Assembly (NCBI RefSeq): GCF_004352855.1
Contig: NZ_SJSC01000007.1
Coordinates: 62,001-126,000 of the forward strand
Direction: 5' to 3'
DNA: 64,000 nucleotides
DNA from: Marinomonas sp. KMM3893
Lineage (GTDB): Bacteria > Pseudomonadota > Gammaproteobacteria > Pseudomonadales > Marinomonadaceae
The translations under genes and the position numbers were made by a program. Positions 1-9,766 of this stretch are shown here, in pieces. The first letter of the stretch is position 1. Each line of letters starts with the position of its first letter. Under the pieces are notes generated by a model. That model was not told the origin of the DNA. It did not search any database and saw only the letters and a list, made by a program, of their open reading frames with translations.

Positions 1-1765
1 ATCCGGCGTCCAATCCCGCTTCTGTCATTATCTGTCGGCTGGTCGAATAAAAACGTTTTTCAGGCTGTAGTAAGGCCACAAAATCACCGTTTTTAGACAC
101 TGATATAACGCCACGATCTGCCAGGTAATTCGGCCCTTTCAAATGAGAAATACCATCAAAATGAAAGTCGTAGCCTGCAAACGACACCGACTCCCCTGGC
201 GACAATTTAACCGTCGACTCATGGCTGCTGGTGCTGACCAACAGAATGCCAATAAGCGTTACCACCATACCCAGATGGGCAATCATCATTCCGTAATAAT
301 TTCGAGGTAATTGTCTCGCCCTAGGGATAATACCCTTGGTTCCCGCAGACACCTTCACAAACCAATCTTTTGCGATCAGCAACGCCGACCATAGGGCGAC
401 ACTTAAGGTGAGCCAAGCCATCATCCCTAAGGCATAAACATAACTCAGCAGGCCAGCCACAACGATCGCCAACACCGCCGGCAACAGAATCGCATTCAGC
501 AACAATGATGCCTTTGTATGATGCCATTTAGAGAAGGGACCAATCGCCATAAACACAATCAGCAGCAGAGCAATAGGAGAAAAAACGGTATTAAAATACG
601 GTGCCCCCACTGAAATTCGCCCTAACCCCAACACATCGAAAATCAGTGGGTATAAGGTGCCTAATAAAACAGTCAGCGTCAGTACAGTTAGCAAGATATT
701 GTTGAGCAGCAACCAAGCTTCACGCCCCGTAACACCGAAGGTGGCACTGGCTCGGACTTGGCTCGCTCGCAGTCCATAAAGCAATAAGCTGCCACCAATC
801 AAGATCACCAACAACATCAGAATATAGATGCCACGAGTTGGGTCAGCGGCAAAGGCGTGCACCGAGGTCAGCACGCCAGATCTCACCAAAAAGGTGCCCA
901 ATAAGGACAAACTAAACGTAAAAATAGCCAGTAATACGGTCCAGCTTTTAAACACCCCACGCTTTTCTGTCACCGCCAATGAATGCACAAGCGCCGTGCC
1001 CGCTAACCAAGGCATAAAGGAGGCATTTTCTACTGGGTCCCAAAACCACCAACCGCCCCAGCCAAGTTCGTAATACGCCCACCAACTGCCTAAAGTGATA
1101 CCGAGCGTTAAAAACGCCCAAGATAATGAGGTCCAAGGCCTTGTCCAGCGCGCCCAAGAAGCATTGAGGTTACCAGTGATCAAGGCAGCAATAGCAAAGG
1201 CAAAGGCCACCGAAAAGCCCACATACCCCATGTAGAGCATGGGTGGGTGAATAATCAGTCCAATATCTTGCAACAAGGGGTTTAAATCGCGGCCATCCAG
1301 CGGCGCATCGGGTAACGCTCTCACAAAAGGCGAGGAGGTAAACAGCATGAAGGACAAAAAGCCCAATGACACCATTCCTAATACGCTCAATACCACGGGG
1401 CCGACATCTTTTGGCAAAGAAACACTTTTCAATGCGACCGCCGAACTCCACCCTGATAAGATCAATATCCACAGCAAAAGCGAGCCTTCATGCCCTCCCC
1501 ACAGAGCACTAAACTTATACCAAATAGGCAGCTGACTGTTTGAATTTTGGCTAACGTACAACACAGAAAAATCGTCCGTCATAAACGACAGAGCCAGCAC
1601 CAAAAAACTTACCAGAACAAAAAACGACATCAGGTAAGTCAGTGGGCGCGCGGTATGCAGTAGCACTCTGTTTTTTTGCCAATAGCCAATTAACGGAACA
1701 ACCGACAGACAAAGCGAGAAGAACAACGCCAGTATTAATGCAAAGTGTCCAATTTCGGGAATCAT
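1..1765 (-). CDS. ccmF: CcmF, cytochrome c heme lyase subunit (3' end cut by window edge)
   Basis: The minus-strand frame is open from the ATG at 1765 to the window edge, giving about 588 codons without a stop, so the C-terminus is missing. The usual family length is about 650 residues. The translation is a multi-pass membrane protein with the tryptophan-rich heme-handling motif WGGWWFWDPVEN, which identifies the CcmF/CcmC/NrfE family; the length and position after ccmE make it CcmF. In the family it works with CcmH to attach heme from holo-CcmE to CXXCH motifs of apocytochromes c in the periplasm. It is the last visible gene of the ccmABCDEF run and starts 7 bases after ccmE ends. Confidence 0.95.
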   Translation of the reverse strand, partial: MIPEIGHFALILALFFSLCLSVVPLIGYWQKNRVLLHTARPLTYLMSFFVLVSFLVLALSFMTDDFSVLYVSQNSNSQLPIWYKFSALWGGHEGSLLLWILILSGWSSAVALKSVSLPKDVGPVVLSVLGMVSLGFLSFMLFTSSPFVRALPDAPLDGRDLNPLLQDIGLIIHPPMLYMGYVGFSVAFAFAIAALITGNLNASWARWTRPWTSLSWAFLTLGITLGSWWAYYELGWGGWWFWDPVENASFMPWLAGTALVHSLAVTEKRGVFKSWTVLLAIFTFSLSLLGTFLVRSGVLTSVHAFAADPTRGIYILMLLVILIGGSLLLYGLRASQVRASATFGVTGREAWLLLNNILLTVLTLTVLLGTLYPLIFDVLGLGRISVGAPYFNTVFSPIALLLIVFMAIGPFSKWHHTKASLLLNAILLPAVLAIVVAGLLSYVYALGMMAWLTLSVALWSALLIAKDWFVKVSAGTKGIIPRARQLPRNYYGMMIAHLGMVVTLIGILLVSTSSHESTVKLSPGESVSFAGYDFHFDGISHLKGPNYLADRGVISVSKNGDFVALLQPEKRFYSTSRQIMTEAGLDAG

Positions 1766-1771
1766 AAAAGC

Positions 1772-2236
1772 CTAACGTTCAAGAGTAGATGAGGAAGTAG
1801 GATTGGTTTGTTGCTGCGCTTTTTCTAACGCCTCTGTCACTTCTGGTGGCATGTATTTTTCATCGTGCTTAGCCAGCACTTGGGACGCAGAAAACACACC
1901 ATTACTGAGCATTTTCCCTTGGGCAACTATGCCTTGGCCTTCGCGGAATAAATCAGGGAGTATGCCTTGGTATTGGATCTGCACAGAATGCTTAAAATCG
2001 GTGACGGCAAAGGTGACGGCCAGTGTATTGGCATCGCGTTTTACGCTGCCTTTTACGACCATACCGCCTGCGCGTATCGTCGTATTTTCAGGCGCTTCGC
2101 CTAGCGCAATCTGGGTCGGTGAATAAAATAAGTTAATGTTTTGCTGAAGCGCATACAGAACCAAACCAAGAGCGGCACTGAGAATAAAAAGAATAACAGC
2201 AAGCGTAATAAGGCGCTTTTTTCGGATGGCGTGCAC
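1772..2236 (-). CDS. ccmE: CcmE, heme chaperone
   Basis: A 154-residue protein with one N-terminal membrane anchor (about residues 9-30) and a periplasmic beta-rich domain. The family's covalent heme attachment motif is present as HDEKYMP, with His124 and Tyr128. CcmE receives heme from CcmABCD and passes it to CcmF. The start is GTG, and it overlaps the last base of the ccmD stop codon, which suggests translational coupling. Length is normal for the family. Confidence 0.95.
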   Translation of the reverse strand: MHAIRKKRLITLAVILFILSAALGLVLYALQQNINLFYSPTQIALGEAPENTTIRAGGMVVKGSVKRDANTLAVTFAVTDFKHSVQIQYQGILPDLFREGQGIVAQGKMLSNGVFSASQVLAKHDEKYMPPEVTEALEKAQQQTNPTSSSTLER

Positions 2237-2412
2237 TAGGAATCAGACTCTCTTAAATAACGTTTCTTTAGCTGTCGAATCACCTTGCGGCGACCCTGGA
2301 CAGTATTCAATATCAAGCTTGCCAAGATCAACAAAACCAAGCCGTAAGTTGACCACACAAACGCCCCATGAGTTCCCATTGTCAGGAAATCAGCCAGACT
2401 ATTAAACGCCAT
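2236..2412 (-). CDS. ccmD: CcmD, small heme exporter subunit
   Basis: A 58-residue open frame read directly from the sequence. It begins ATG-GCG at 2412 and ends TAG at 2236. The product starts [16 protein letters not shown], has one hydrophobic segment (about residues 18-36) and a basic tail, as CcmD does. CcmD is needed to release holo-CcmE from the CcmABC complex. It overlaps the end of ccmC by 11 bases and the start of ccmE by one base, exactly where ccmD lies in other System I operons. Confidence 0.9.
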   Translation of the reverse strand: MAFNSLADFLTMGTHGAFVWSTYGLVLLILASLILNTVQGRRKVIRQLKKRYLRESDS

Positions 2413-3148
2413 GATTCATCACCTTTTCCTTCACCCATTGAGTACGACGCTCACGCAACAGAATCTCAGATTGCATACGCCACATCACAAGCCCAACCAC
2501 TAAGCAATAAAACCCAATAACGGCGATCAGTAAGGGCAGCCACATCTCCATCGGCATCGCAGGTTTTTCGGTCAAACTAAACGACGCAGGTTGATGTAAT
2601 GTGTTCCACCAGTTCACCGAGTACTTAATAATCGGCAAATTGATCAGCCCAAGCACACTGACAATCGCCGTTGCTTGGTTGGCTAAAGCCGCGTCCTCTA
2701 AGGTGTTTTGCAGGGCAATAATACCCATATATAAGAGGAACAAAACAAGAACAGAGGTCAGCCGTGCATCCCACACCCACCAAGTGCCCCATGTTGGCTT
2801 GCCCCAAATAGCCCCTGACAATAACGCAATGGCGGCCATCGCGGCACCAATCGGCGCCATCGACTTGATGAATATGGGCGCCATTTTCATTTGCCAAACC
2901 AAATACACAAAACCCGCAACCCCCAAAGAGAGGTAGCAAGACTCTGCCAACACGGCGGCCGGAACATGCAGATAAATAATTCGATAAGTGTCGCCCTGCT
3001 GGTAATCGGTCGGAGCAAAACCTAAGCCCCACCCAACACCAACCAGCATCGCCAATAAACCCATAGAAAATACGGGCAAAGCCCACTTACTAGACCATTG
3101 GTAAAACCATTTAGGCGACCCTAATTTATGAAACCAGATCCAGTTCAT
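2402..3148 (-). CDS. ccmC: CcmC, heme exporter / CcmE heme-loading protein
   Basis: A 248-residue protein with six predicted membrane segments. The tryptophan-rich heme motif is seen near residues 115-130 (WGKPTWGTWWVWD), and a periplasmic histidine lies in YLHVP (His61). CcmC presents heme to CcmE for covalent attachment. The start overlaps the ccmB stop by one base and the gene overlaps ccmD at its 3' end, so ccmABCDE is a tightly coupled unit. Confidence 0.95.
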   Translation of the reverse strand: MNWIWFHKLGSPKWFYQWSSKWALPVFSMGLLAMLVGVGWGLGFAPTDYQQGDTYRIIYLHVPAAVLAESCYLSLGVAGFVYLVWQMKMAPIFIKSMAPIGAAMAAIALLSGAIWGKPTWGTWWVWDARLTSVLVLFLLYMGIIALQNTLEDAALANQATAIVSVLGLINLPIIKYSVNWWNTLHQPASFSLTEKPAMPMEMWLPLLIAVIGFYCLVVGLVMWRMQSEILLRERRTQWVKEKVMNHGV

Positions 3149-3810
3149 TAACGCACACTCGCTTTAATACACAAAGAAGTCATCACTGGCGACACCACCA
3201 ACGCTAATAATGAAATAGCCCCCAACAACGCTAACAAGCCACCATAAGGTAAGCCAAGCTGCATCGCTTTAATCGCCGCTGTTGAGAAAATAATAATCGG
3301 GAAATAGAAAGGCAGTATCAGTAATACCATCAACATAGCCCCCTGCCTTAACGATACGGTCAGAGCGGCACCGATGCTGCCAATCAGAAACAACCCAGGC
3401 GTACCGAGCAACAAAGTGGCGAGTAGCATAAACAGGCTATCCGATGGCAAAAACAGCATCTGTGCAAACACTGGTGTTAGCAATAACAAGGGAAGCATCA
3501 TGGCCCCCCAATAAACGCCCACCTTGATTAAGATCAGCCAAGGCAATGACAAACCACTCACAATCAGCTGAGTTAATGTGCCATCCAAGTAGCTTTCTTT
3601 GTACATACTTTCGACAGAAATCACCACAGACAAGGCGGCAGCACACCAGATAATACCACCTGCAACAGGCGATAAAAACTCAGCTGAAGGGTCAATCCCT
3701 AACGGAAACAACACCACCACCATCACAAAAAAAAGCAAGGCATTTACAACACGTTGTTTGGTGTAAAAAAGCGCTAAGCATTCGGCTTTGAAAAACGAAA
3801 AATAGGTCAC
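3148..3810 (-). CDS. ccmB: CcmB, ABC transporter membrane subunit for cytochrome c maturation
   Basis: A 220-residue, strongly hydrophobic protein with about six membrane segments; the length is usual for CcmB. It contains the family-like stretch SYLDGTLTQL and lies between ccmA and ccmC. CcmB pairs with the ATPase CcmA, whose ATP hydrolysis releases holo-CcmE from CcmC. It overlaps ccmA by 4 bases. Confidence 0.95.
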   Translation of the reverse strand: MTYFSFFKAECLALFYTKQRVVNALLFFVMVVVLFPLGIDPSAEFLSPVAGGIIWCAAALSVVISVESMYKESYLDGTLTQLIVSGLSLPWLILIKVGVYWGAMMLPLLLLTPVFAQMLFLPSDSLFMLLATLLLGTPGLFLIGSIGAALTVSLRQGAMLMVLLILPFYFPIIIFSTAAIKAMQLGLPYGGLLALLGAISLLALVVSPVMTSLCIKASVR

Positions 3811-4421
3811 GGCGACAATTCCACTTGCAAATATGGAAGGTTCGCTAAGGGTAAATGCGAGGCCAAAATAATCATGCCGCCCGATGCCACATGAGCCGCC
3901 ATTTTTTCTTCCAATAAACCAATTAAAGTCTGATCCAAAGCCGTAAAGGGCTCATCCAGTAACCAAATTTGTTTTTCCGATAACCAGAGGCGAGCCAATG
4001 CGACTCGTCGTACTTGCCCCGCTGACAGGGCTTGCAACTGAGTCTCAGAAAACGCGGCTAAGGATAACCTTGTTAGCACCTGCTCGATCTTATCCTGGGT
4101 ACAATCTGGCGCATACCAACGTAGGTTTTCAAGCACGCTGAGCGCGCTATTCAACCCAGCAGAGTGAGCAATATAGAGCACATTATTAAGAAAACGATGA
4201 CGTCCCTGCGCCAAGGATTCACCATTAAATGTCATGCTGCCACTCAATATTGGCAGCAAACCTAAAAGCGCTTTGAAAAACGTACTTTTACCCGCACCAT
4301 TTGCCCCGGTGATATGAACAAGGTCACCCGATCGAGCAGAAAAAGACAATCCATTCAGTAGATCGCTTTCTCCTCGTTCAACCCATAAATCTGATATGGT
4401 TAAAGTAGCAACAGAATGCAA
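3807..4421 (-). CDS. ccmA: CcmA, ABC transporter ATPase for cytochrome c maturation
   Basis: A 204-residue single ABC ATPase domain. The Walker A motif is GANGAGKST (residues 39-47), the signature is LSAGQ (near 133), and the Walker B is WLLDEPF (near 153). It is the first gene of the ccm unit. The longest frame uses a TTG start at 4421. No in-frame ATG lies close upstream, because the nearest ATG is in another frame, so TTG is the most likely start. The divergent neighbour begins at 4541, leaving about 120 bases for two promoters. Confidence 0.93.
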   Translation of the reverse strand: MHSVATLTISDLWVERGESDLLNGLSFSARSGDLVHITGANGAGKSTFFKALLGLLPILSGSMTFNGESLAQGRHRFLNNVLYIAHSAGLNSALSVLENLRWYAPDCTQDKIEQVLTRLSLAAFSETQLQALSAGQVRRVALARLWLSEKQIWLLDEPFTALDQTLIGLLEEKMAAHVASGGMIILASHLPLANLPYLQVELSP

Positions 4422-4540
4422 AAGATATGTCCATGTGGGCCGATAAAATAGTAAGCGCCGCTTAATCGCATTGAAGCAAGCGCTAAAACGCCTTCATTAT
4501 ATGTGAAACGTCTTAAAATAACGAACGAGCGGAATGCAGA

Positions 4541-5905
4541 ATGATTCCTGATATCAAAAGCACCAACCATCAAGCTCTATCAAATAAGGCGCCTTCAAGC
4601 TTAACTGCGCAGACCGGCACCATCAGCCAATTGCAAAGTGAAATCAAATTAATCAAAGAGTTAAGCCTGATACGGGTTCAAGGCAGCGAGACCTTATCCT
4701 TTCAAGGAAAACCCGCCCAACTGCTGAGTGTAACAACAAGCCAGCAACAGCCAATTACCTTGATCAATACTGGCCCAAGAATAGCCGTTGACGGTCAACA
4801 AACCGCCACACTCACACGCGCAGCGCAAAACCAAGCCAGCTTAACGTTCTCGGATAACAAACCAAATGGCGTAAACAGCACAATCAATAACCTCAGTGTT
4901 GCGTCACGCATGATCACCTTAACGACTTTAGCGGCCTCAACCAACAGCAATGGCAGTCATCTAACGCAAGTTTCTGATGGCCACAATCAGTTTCAAATCG
5001 CCAGCCAAACACCTCTGCAACCAGGCGAAAAAATTCGAGTTCTGCTCGATGCAAACAATCAGCTGCAAGTCATCCCAAGTAAACTGGCAACAACACCACC
5101 GCAAATTGATGCTTTAAAACAAAGTTTACCTCAGCAATTGTCCGCACCTGAAATGGCTCAACTGATCAAGCAGTTGCAGGCCACCCATAATGCCTCACCG
5201 GCGTCCTTATCTCCTCAATCACAACGGGCGCTTGCTCAGTTAATCCAAAGCCTGCCCGCCCTAGAGCAACTCACTCAATCTCCTGACGCTATGAAGCAAG
5301 CGATTCAAACCAGCGGCCAATTTTCTGAATCCTTATTAAAAAACACCAATGCAGCCGCTCTGAATACAGACCTTAAGATGAACCTAACTCGATTGGAGAA
5401 CGCGACCAATGACTCGCTGAGCCAACGTTCTTCCAACTTCCCAACCGAACAAGTCGCCAACGCTATTGAACGAATCACCACAAACCAATTGCGGCATTTT
5501 TCAGACCTTAATCAGGTCAATGCGCAAACGTACCCCTTGTACATAGAACTGCCGATCAAGGACCACCAGAACACCAGTCTAGTGCAACTACAAATAGATC
5601 AAGAGGCACAAGATGACAACGCACAGGATCACGAACGACGCTGGTTAGTAAAACTTAACTTTGATTTTGAAGAAACAGGACGATTCGAGGCAAGGGCCGG
5701 AATTCAGGAAAATAAAGTCGGCATCTTATTTGCCGCCGAAGACGCAGCAACAATAGCGGCTATCAAACACCAAATGGCAGACTTGAAACAACAGCTTATT
5801 GAGAAGAATATTGAAGTACAAAGGCTCGACGTGTTTCAGACAACGTTGTCAGAAGATAAGCTAAAAAGCCCTACTCAAACCTCGTTAATCGATGTGAGGA
5901 CCTAA
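4541..5905 (+). CDS. FliK-like flagellar hook-length control protein (second copy)
   Basis: A 454-residue protein. The first 330 residues are Gln/Ser/Thr/Ala-rich and of low complexity. A C-terminal globular region (about 335-440) resembles the Flg_hook domain of FliK; it includes LPIKDHQNTSLVQLQI, WLVKLNFDFEETGRFEAR and a coiled tail. True FliK is encoded separately at 24896-27028, so this is a second FliK-type protein. It stops one base into the start of the FlhB-like gene. The same pair lies beside ccmA in Pseudomonas. A role in export substrate switching is inferred from the pairing with a FlhB C-terminal domain. Confidence 0.75.
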   Translation: MIPDIKSTNHQALSNKAPSSLTAQTGTISQLQSEIKLIKELSLIRVQGSETLSFQGKPAQLLSVTTSQQQPITLINTGPRIAVDGQQTATLTRAAQNQASLTFSDNKPNGVNSTINNLSVASRMITLTTLAASTNSNGSHLTQVSDGHNQFQIASQTPLQPGEKIRVLLDANNQLQVIPSKLATTPPQIDALKQSLPQQLSAPEMAQLIKQLQATHNASPASLSPQSQRALAQLIQSLPALEQLTQSPDAMKQAIQTSGQFSESLLKNTNAAALNTDLKMNLTRLENATNDSLSQRSSNFPTEQVANAIERITTNQLRHFSDLNQVNAQTYPLYIELPIKDHQNTSLVQLQIDQEAQDDNAQDHERRWLVKLNFDFEETGRFEARAGIQENKVGILFAAEDAATIAAIKHQMADLKQQLIEKNIEVQRLDVFQTTLSEDKLKSPTQTSLIDVRT

Positions 5906-6159
5906 TGAAAAAAGCCGTCGCTCTGAAGTATGACTACAGCCTAGCCCCAACCATTGCCGCCAAAGGCTCTGGTTATTTAGCGGAACGTATCATGGCGGTT
6001 GCCAAAGAGAATGATGTGGTGCTTCACCAAAGCCCTGAGCTAGTCGAGATGTTAAGCACTCTTGAGCTCGGTGAAGAAATTCCGGAAGCATTATATCTAG
6101 CGGTCGCCGAGATTATTGCCTTTGCCCATAATATTAAAAATAACTGGCCACAAAACTAA
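5905..6159 (+). CDS. Free-standing FlhB C-terminal domain protein
   Basis: An 84-residue protein that resembles only the part of FlhB after its self-cleavage site. It contains VALKYD, APTIAAKGSGYLAERI and the closing LGEEIPEALYLAVAEIIAF, which parallel IALKIREVG and EIPQGLFKAVAQLLA in the FlhB of this window. The NPTH cleavage motif and all membrane segments are absent. It overlaps the FliK-like gene by one base. Proteins of this kind are often named FhlB or YscU-like; their role is not settled. It could compete with or supplement FlhB in substrate switching, which is an inference. Confidence 0.8.
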   Translation: MKKAVALKYDYSLAPTIAAKGSGYLAERIMAVAKENDVVLHQSPELVEMLSTLELGEEIPEALYLAVAEIIAFAHNIKNNWPQN

Positions 6160-6185
6160 AATCCAAAAATGGCGAGACGCGTTAA

Positions 6186-6590
6186 TTAATGGTAATCAGA
6201 GTTATGTCGTGACTCTTTTTTCAATAGGCTGATCAACTCAGCCTCGGCTCGTATTAAGCCACATTTAGACACGAGGTCGTCGATCGTTGCGCCCATTTCT
6301 AACAGCTCCATGGCACGATTATAAGAAACGCTGCCTTCTTTCGAAAGAAGTTCGGACTGCCTTTCAACCGCCATGTTTAGTTTTTTCTCAATGGCCACCA
6401 AACGTCGTCCCATGCCAATCGAACCTGATGCCAATACCTGCACCTGTTTCTTTTGGTTCACCGTTTCATTTTGGTGCTGAATATTCATCTGTTTAATGCG
6501 CTTCGATAAACGCATCGCCCACACCGCCAATGCCAATAACATGACAAATTGCAGAATGAGCAGAAGGTTAAATAACCATTGAGATTCCAT
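6186..6590 (-). CDS. DUF2802 membrane-anchored protein
   Basis: A 134-residue protein with one N-terminal membrane segment (about residues 5-26) and a charged coiled-coil (about 28-88). The C-terminus has the motif AMELLEMGATIDDLVSKCGLIRAEAELI, cited here only for its shape as a small helix-turn-helix-like unit. It matches my memory of the DUF2802 family, found next to cheW at the end of polar flagellar operons. No function is established. It lies 21 bases downstream of cheW and is the last gene of the long minus-strand flagellar run. Confidence 0.7.
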   Translation of the reverse strand: MESQWLFNLLLILQFVMLLALAVWAMRLSKRIKQMNIQHQNETVNQKKQVQVLASGSIGMGRRLVAIEKKLNMAVERQSELLSKEGSVSYNRAMELLEMGATIDDLVSKCGLIRAEAELISLLKKESRHNSDYH

Positions 6591-6611
6591 TGGGTGCTGC
6601 TACCTTCGAAC

Positions 6612-7112
6612 TTACATTGAGCCTATTTCAGACCATTCATCTTCAGAAAGAAGCTTATCAAGGTCCACTAAAATAAGCAGGGTATCATTTTTATGGCACA
6701 CACCTTGAATAAATTTCGATGCTTCATCATTACCGACATTTGGTGTCACTTCTATTTCTGACTGGCGCAAGTACACCACTTCAGAAACCGCGTCCACTAA
6801 GATCCCAACGACATGCCCTTCTACTTCTAAGATCATGATGCGAGTGGTGTCAGTGATTTCGCCTGAAGGCAAATCAAATCGCTGACAAGTGTCCATTACG
6901 GTCACCACAGTCCCACGCAAATGAATGATACCAAGAACAAAGCTCGGTGCGCCCGGTACCGGTGCAATATCGGTATAACGCAACACCTCTTTGACCTGCA
7001 TAACATTGACGCCGTAGGTTTCATTTTCCAATCGAAACGTCACCCATTGCAACATTGGGTCTTCTGCTTGCTTAGACTCTTTTAGTGCTCTACCTGTTGT
7101 TGTCACACTCAT
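6612..7112 (-). CDS. cheW: CheW, chemotaxis coupling protein
   Basis: A 166-residue protein made almost entirely of one CheW domain. Landmarks are WVTFRLENETYGVNVMQV, the VPGAPSFVLGIIHLRG loop and VVGILVDAVSEV. CheW links chemoreceptors to the CheA kinase in cytoplasmic arrays. It lies between the damaged CheW-like gene and the DUF2802 gene, as in Pseudomonas polar flagellar clusters. CheA, CheB, CheY and CheZ are encoded upstream in the same direction; cheR is not in the window. Confidence 0.95.
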   Translation of the reverse strand: MSVTTTGRALKESKQAEDPMLQWVTFRLENETYGVNVMQVKEVLRYTDIAPVPGAPSFVLGIIHLRGTVVTVMDTCQRFDLPSGEITDTTRIMILEVEGHVVGILVDAVSEVVYLRQSEIEVTPNVGNDEASKFIQGVCHKNDTLLILVDLDKLLSEDEWSEIGSM

Positions 7113-7143
7113 TCCTCAAGATCATCAAACAATTAATACACTG

Positions 7144-8065
<922 letters not shown>

Positions 8066-8074
8066 AACCCTGGT

Positions 8075-8848
8075 CTAATCCGCCGGATTCAGTAAGGTGC
8101 TCATAAGACTCTCATAAGCTTTCACGCCCCGAGCATTCGCGTCTAATGCTGACGGAGCAACCCCTGCCGTACTCGCATCTCTTAATTTTGTGTCTACAGG
8201 AATCACAGAATGCCAGACCAATTCATCGTAGGTATCTTTCAAGCTACGTAAGCTTTTATTGGATGCCTGGGTTCTTCTATCAAACAAGGTTGGCACGATA
8301 ATATACGGTACCGGACGCTTTCTCGCACGATTGATCATCGTCAGCGTACGAACCATTCGCTCTAAGCCTTTTATCGCCAGAAACTCTGTTTGTACTGGTA
8401 TCACCAACTTTTGACAAGCCGCCAACGCATTGATCATCAACACACCCAGTACCGGTGGGCTATCGATCAAGACATAATCGTAATCGTCCCATAAAATGGC
8501 CAGAGTTTTAGACATCACCAAGCCCATACCACCTTGGGCTTGAGCATGACGCTCAAGCGTTGCAAGTGCCGTCGAGGATGGCAACAATGATAAATTCGGA
8601 TGGCCTGTTTCTAAAATAAGCTGTCCAGGTAGGCTATTAGGGATTTTGCCATTTACCTGAAAAAGGTCATAAGCACTGTGCTCTATAGAATCTGGATCAA
8701 AGCGAAAATAACTGGTTAATGAGCCATGTGGATCCAAATCGATCATTAATACTCTGTTTCCGGCATCTGCCAATAGGCCAGCTAAGGAAACCACTGTTGT
8801 GGTTTTGCCTACCCCTCCCTTTTGATTTGCCACTGCCCAAATGTGCAC
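8075..8848 (-). CDS. ParA/Soj-like ATPase of the chemotaxis operon
   Basis: A 257-residue ATPase with the deviant Walker A motif KGGVGKTT (residues 10-17), DLDPHGS and IDSPPVLG. The gene lies between motD and the CheW-like gene. At this place in Pseudomonas and Vibrio a ParA homologue (ParC in Vibrio) positions chemosensory arrays at the cell pole. It is not FlhG/FleN: it lacks an N-terminal extension before the P-loop and is not beside flhF. Start MHIWAVANQKGG at 8848 is typical. Confidence 0.85.
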   Translation of the reverse strand: MHIWAVANQKGGVGKTTTVVSLAGLLADAGNRVLMIDLDPHGSLTSYFRFDPDSIEHSAYDLFQVNGKIPNSLPGQLILETGHPNLSLLPSSTALATLERHAQAQGGMGLVMSKTLAILWDDYDYVLIDSPPVLGVLMINALAACQKLVIPVQTEFLAIKGLERMVRTLTMINRARKRPVPYIIVPTLFDRRTQASNKSLRSLKDTYDELVWHSVIPVDTKLRDASTAGVAPSALDANARGVKAYESLMSTLLNPAD

Positions 8849-8917
8849 TCTGAGTCCCCTGAGATCCTATGCTGTTATTTTGCTTACTATTTCATTGCAA
8901 TCATATACAGTAAGTGA

Positions 8918-9766
8918 CTACTTAAACAAGTAATCATATAGATTTGCCGCCTGCGTTTTACTAATCCTAAGTACGACGCGTCGATTTTGCTGACGCGCAG
9001 CATCACTGCTATTGCGCACCTTCGGATGCTCACTAGAGAAACCAATCGGCGCAATAAGTTTAGGGTCAACGCCTCGATAAACAAGCTCCTCTACCACCGA
9101 AGACGCTCTTAAGCTGGACAAATGCCAATTTGAGATAAGACGCTGCGATGTGACGGGAAGATTATCGGTATTACCATCCACTAAAATAGGGGCTGGGTAG
9201 CTTTTTAAAATATTACTAATGACGATCAATAACGCCACCGCTTCATTCGTCAGCTGATACTCACCTTCCCCAAATAACAGGGCGGATTTCAACTCCAAAT
9301 TAACCCATTGCGGTGACTCTGTGATGGAGACTTGCCCTGACTGCTGCAACGATTGAAAGTCGCTGCTGATGACGCGATCTAATACATCGTAGATTGTTGG
9401 CTGAGGGACACCGCTCTCTGGAATTGGATCTGGGGCTTTTACTTCCATATTAGGAGGATTAGAAGGTATCGGCTGCGCATCCACGGCATCTTGATCTTTG
9501 GGATCACCAATAATCGGCTGACCAATATTGATTGGCTTAACGGACTTTTGCACCGCATCAAAGACCCCATTGAGCGTCTCTGTCAGGCGTCGATCATTGC
9601 CCTGTGTTTTTAGAGAAATTGAATATAAGGCAACGAAGAAAGCAAACAGCAAGGTGATAAAGTCAGCGTACGAAAGAATCCAGCGGTCTCTTCCTTGCGC
9701 GCCATCAGAAGCGCTGCTTCTGCGCACTCGCCGACGACGTGAGGAATGAGCCCCTTCATCACTCAT
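8918..9766 (-). CDS. motD: MotD, MotB-type flagellar stator subunit
   Basis: A 282-residue protein with a basic N-terminus, one membrane helix carrying the proton-binding type Asp (Asp35, in SYADFITLLFAFF), a Pro-rich linker and a C-terminal OmpA-like peptidoglycan-binding domain (about 160-275: VDGNTDNLPV, SSLRASSVVEEL). With MotC it forms the torque-generating stator. It overlaps motC by 8 bases. The order motC-motD-parA matches Pseudomonas. The helix lacks the Cys seen in PomB here, and it is likely H+ driven by family position. Confidence 0.9.
   Translation of the reverse strand: MSDEGAHSSRRRRVRRSSASDGAQGRDRWILSYADFITLLFAFFVALYSISLKTQGNDRRLTETLNGVFDAVQKSVKPINIGQPIIGDPKDQDAVDAQPIPSNPPNMEVKAPDPIPESGVPQPTIYDVLDRVISSDFQSLQQSGQVSITESPQWVNLELKSALLFGEGEYQLTNEAVALLIVISNILKSYPAPILVDGNTDNLPVTSQRLISNWHLSSLRASSVVEELVYRGVDPKLIAPIGFSSEHPKVRNSSDAARQQNRRVVLRISKTQAANLYDYLFK

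Noticed and set aside
8075..8848. Considered the ParA-like ATPase as the missing FleN/FlhG
   Set aside because: It begins almost directly with the P-loop and lacks the N-terminal extension of FlhG. It sits with motCD and the CheW-like gene, the place of the chemotaxis ParA.
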